A stretch of 64,000 nucleotides of DNA from Pseudoips prasinana. Its lineage: Eukaryota > Arthropoda > Insecta > Lepidoptera > Nolidae. Location of the stretch: the NCBI GenBank assembly GCA_951640165.1, contig OX621236.1, forward strand, positions 28,078,948 through 28,142,947. The letters run 5' to 3'. The notes under the pieces were generated by a model that was not told the DNA's origin, did no database searches, and worked only from the letters and a program-made list of their open reading frames with translations. Positions within the stretch are counted from its first letter, which is position 1. Every line of letters begins with the position of its first letter. Below are positions 63,103 through 64,000 of the stretch, one piece after another. The position numbers and the translations under genes are program-made.

Positions 63103-63188
63103 CTGAAATATTTAAACTGCAAAATGCTCAATTAATATAACCTTTCTTAATGATTTATCTGTAGTTATATCACTCATAGTAGGTTAAA

Positions 63189-63597
63189 GTTTTTGAGATT
63201 AGATTAACGCTTTGCATTGCGAATAATGCTATAAAATTCAAATTTAATAATTTGGAAGGTATTATCAATATGATATGATATTTCACATGCAACTGTGAAC
63301 ATATCAGTCGGCCATGTTTCGAGAAAACAAAACCGATAGATAATACCTACATCCTCCGGAAGGGTGTTAGCAAGGGAATCCTAAATTTGATTTGCCTGCG
63401 TGTATCGTTCGTAGCTTAACGCAGAGCGCCTACCCTGGATTGGAAAATGGTGCAGGTTCGAGCCCCGCCGGACGATTAAATTTATGATTACCCATTTTTG
63501 AGATTAGATAAACGCTTTGCATTGCGAATAATGTTATAAAATTCAAATTTAATAGATGAAAAGCAATAAATGAAAAGGACAAGGTATTATCATTATG
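63189..63597. repeat. Direct repeat pair around the tRNA-like sequence
   Basis: 63189-63250 and 63494-63554 are about 95% alike (tttttgagattaga...aaattcaaatttaat). Both are followed by 'aaggtattatca' (63256, 63581), with a ~26-base insertion in the second. Confidence 0.9.
63405..63475 (+). other. tRNA-like sequence (pseudo-tRNA or SINE head)
   Basis: 71 bases. The ends TCGTTCG/CGGACGA pair over 7 bp (one G-U), and a T-arm with B-box GGTTCGAGCCC lies at 63455-63465 (stem GCAGG/CCCGC, one mismatch). The anticodon arm does not fold canonically, so it is not called a working tRNA. Confidence 0.55.
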
Positions 63598-64000
63598 GAA
63601 TACAAGGAAATATAACCGAATAGTTAGTAAGTCTGATGTCTGGTAGGCTTAAAAATCTATACTGTTGTAACATAGTGTTCGGATTTGTTAATACTAAAGG
63701 AACGAATACATAGACGATTATTGTAGTCGTACCTTCACGAGGTACGAGACCGTGGCGTGCTGGGCGTATATTGGTTTGTATGCATGACTAGGGTATATAA
63801 TGTTCACCTGTTGTGTATATAGGGTATAATGTTCATCTTTTATTTCAAATTTAAGCAACAGTTTTAAAACTTTTTTATTTCTAATATTCATGCCCGTAAG
63901 AAGATCTTTCATCACAGATTTTTTGGGAGTATTAGTGACATAGTTTCCGAACTGACGTCTACACTGGACATTAAGAATAATTTGTAATCTCATTCATCTC

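Larger units (their letters stand above)
63103..64000. other. Upstream intron of the LRR-like gene
   Basis: Holds a tRNA-like sequence at 63405-63475 set between two direct repeats. The minus frame at 63718-63993 has splice-like edges, but its phase does not fit the exon at 62939-63102. Confidence 0.55.

Noticed and set aside
63718..63993. Possible extra exon of the LRR-like gene (GTCCAG...CAACAG|GTGAAC)
   Set aside because: Its phase does not fit the next exon (which needs a single leftover base), and the translation matches nothing known.

Overview
The window is nuclear DNA from an insect, most likely a moth or butterfly. It is AT-rich, has few real exons, and is crowded with short dispersed repeats that I recognise as typical of Lepidoptera: tRNA-derived SINEs, a LINE whose C-terminal coding remnant contains RRIAKLKW, and repeats ending near 'tttataatattagtaggat'. 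No database search was possible; the assignment rests on repeat character and on one recognisable gene.

Nearly the whole window is the 5' part of one minus-strand gene, the insect Cip4/Toca F-BAR adaptor. Its 8-codon first coding exon is at 61313-61336. A 53,129 bp first intron (8184-61312) fills 83% of the window. Five further exons (8068-8183, 7731-7781, 7483-7627, 2228-2379, 141-297) join in phase to give the first 215 residues, which are most of an F-BAR domain. The rest of the F-BAR domain, and the Cdc42-binding HR1 and SH3 regions known for the family, must lie beyond base 1.

Upstream of Cip4, on the same strand, are the last five coding exons (61772-63102) of a second gene. It encodes a protein with apparent leucine-rich-repeat units, a charged helix and a Ser/Arg-rich tail; I could not name it. 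Its stop codon, a poly(A) signal at 61676-61681 and a possible Cip4 initiator near 61500 suggest a very tight head-to-tail arrangement, about 150-200 bp apart.

The introns hold: a decayed Tc1-like transposase (about 2785-3545); a 5'-truncated, frameshifted non-LTR retrotransposon (5684-7290); 3' fragments of other LINEs; tRNA-derived SINEs; three copies of a TA-flanked MITE; other MITEs and foldbacks; microsatellites and small tandem repeats. The most notable repeat is a SINE-like family whose head closely resembles 5S rRNA, including both ends of the internal promoter. It has seven copies here in both orientations.

Two intronic stretches stand out as possible control DNA: a tight AP-1/E-box/CRE/AP-1 cluster at 17917-17985, and a CpG-rich block at about 19965-20320. 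I found no convincing nested protein gene in the giant intron; most open reading frames there are chance ORFs or transposon remnants.
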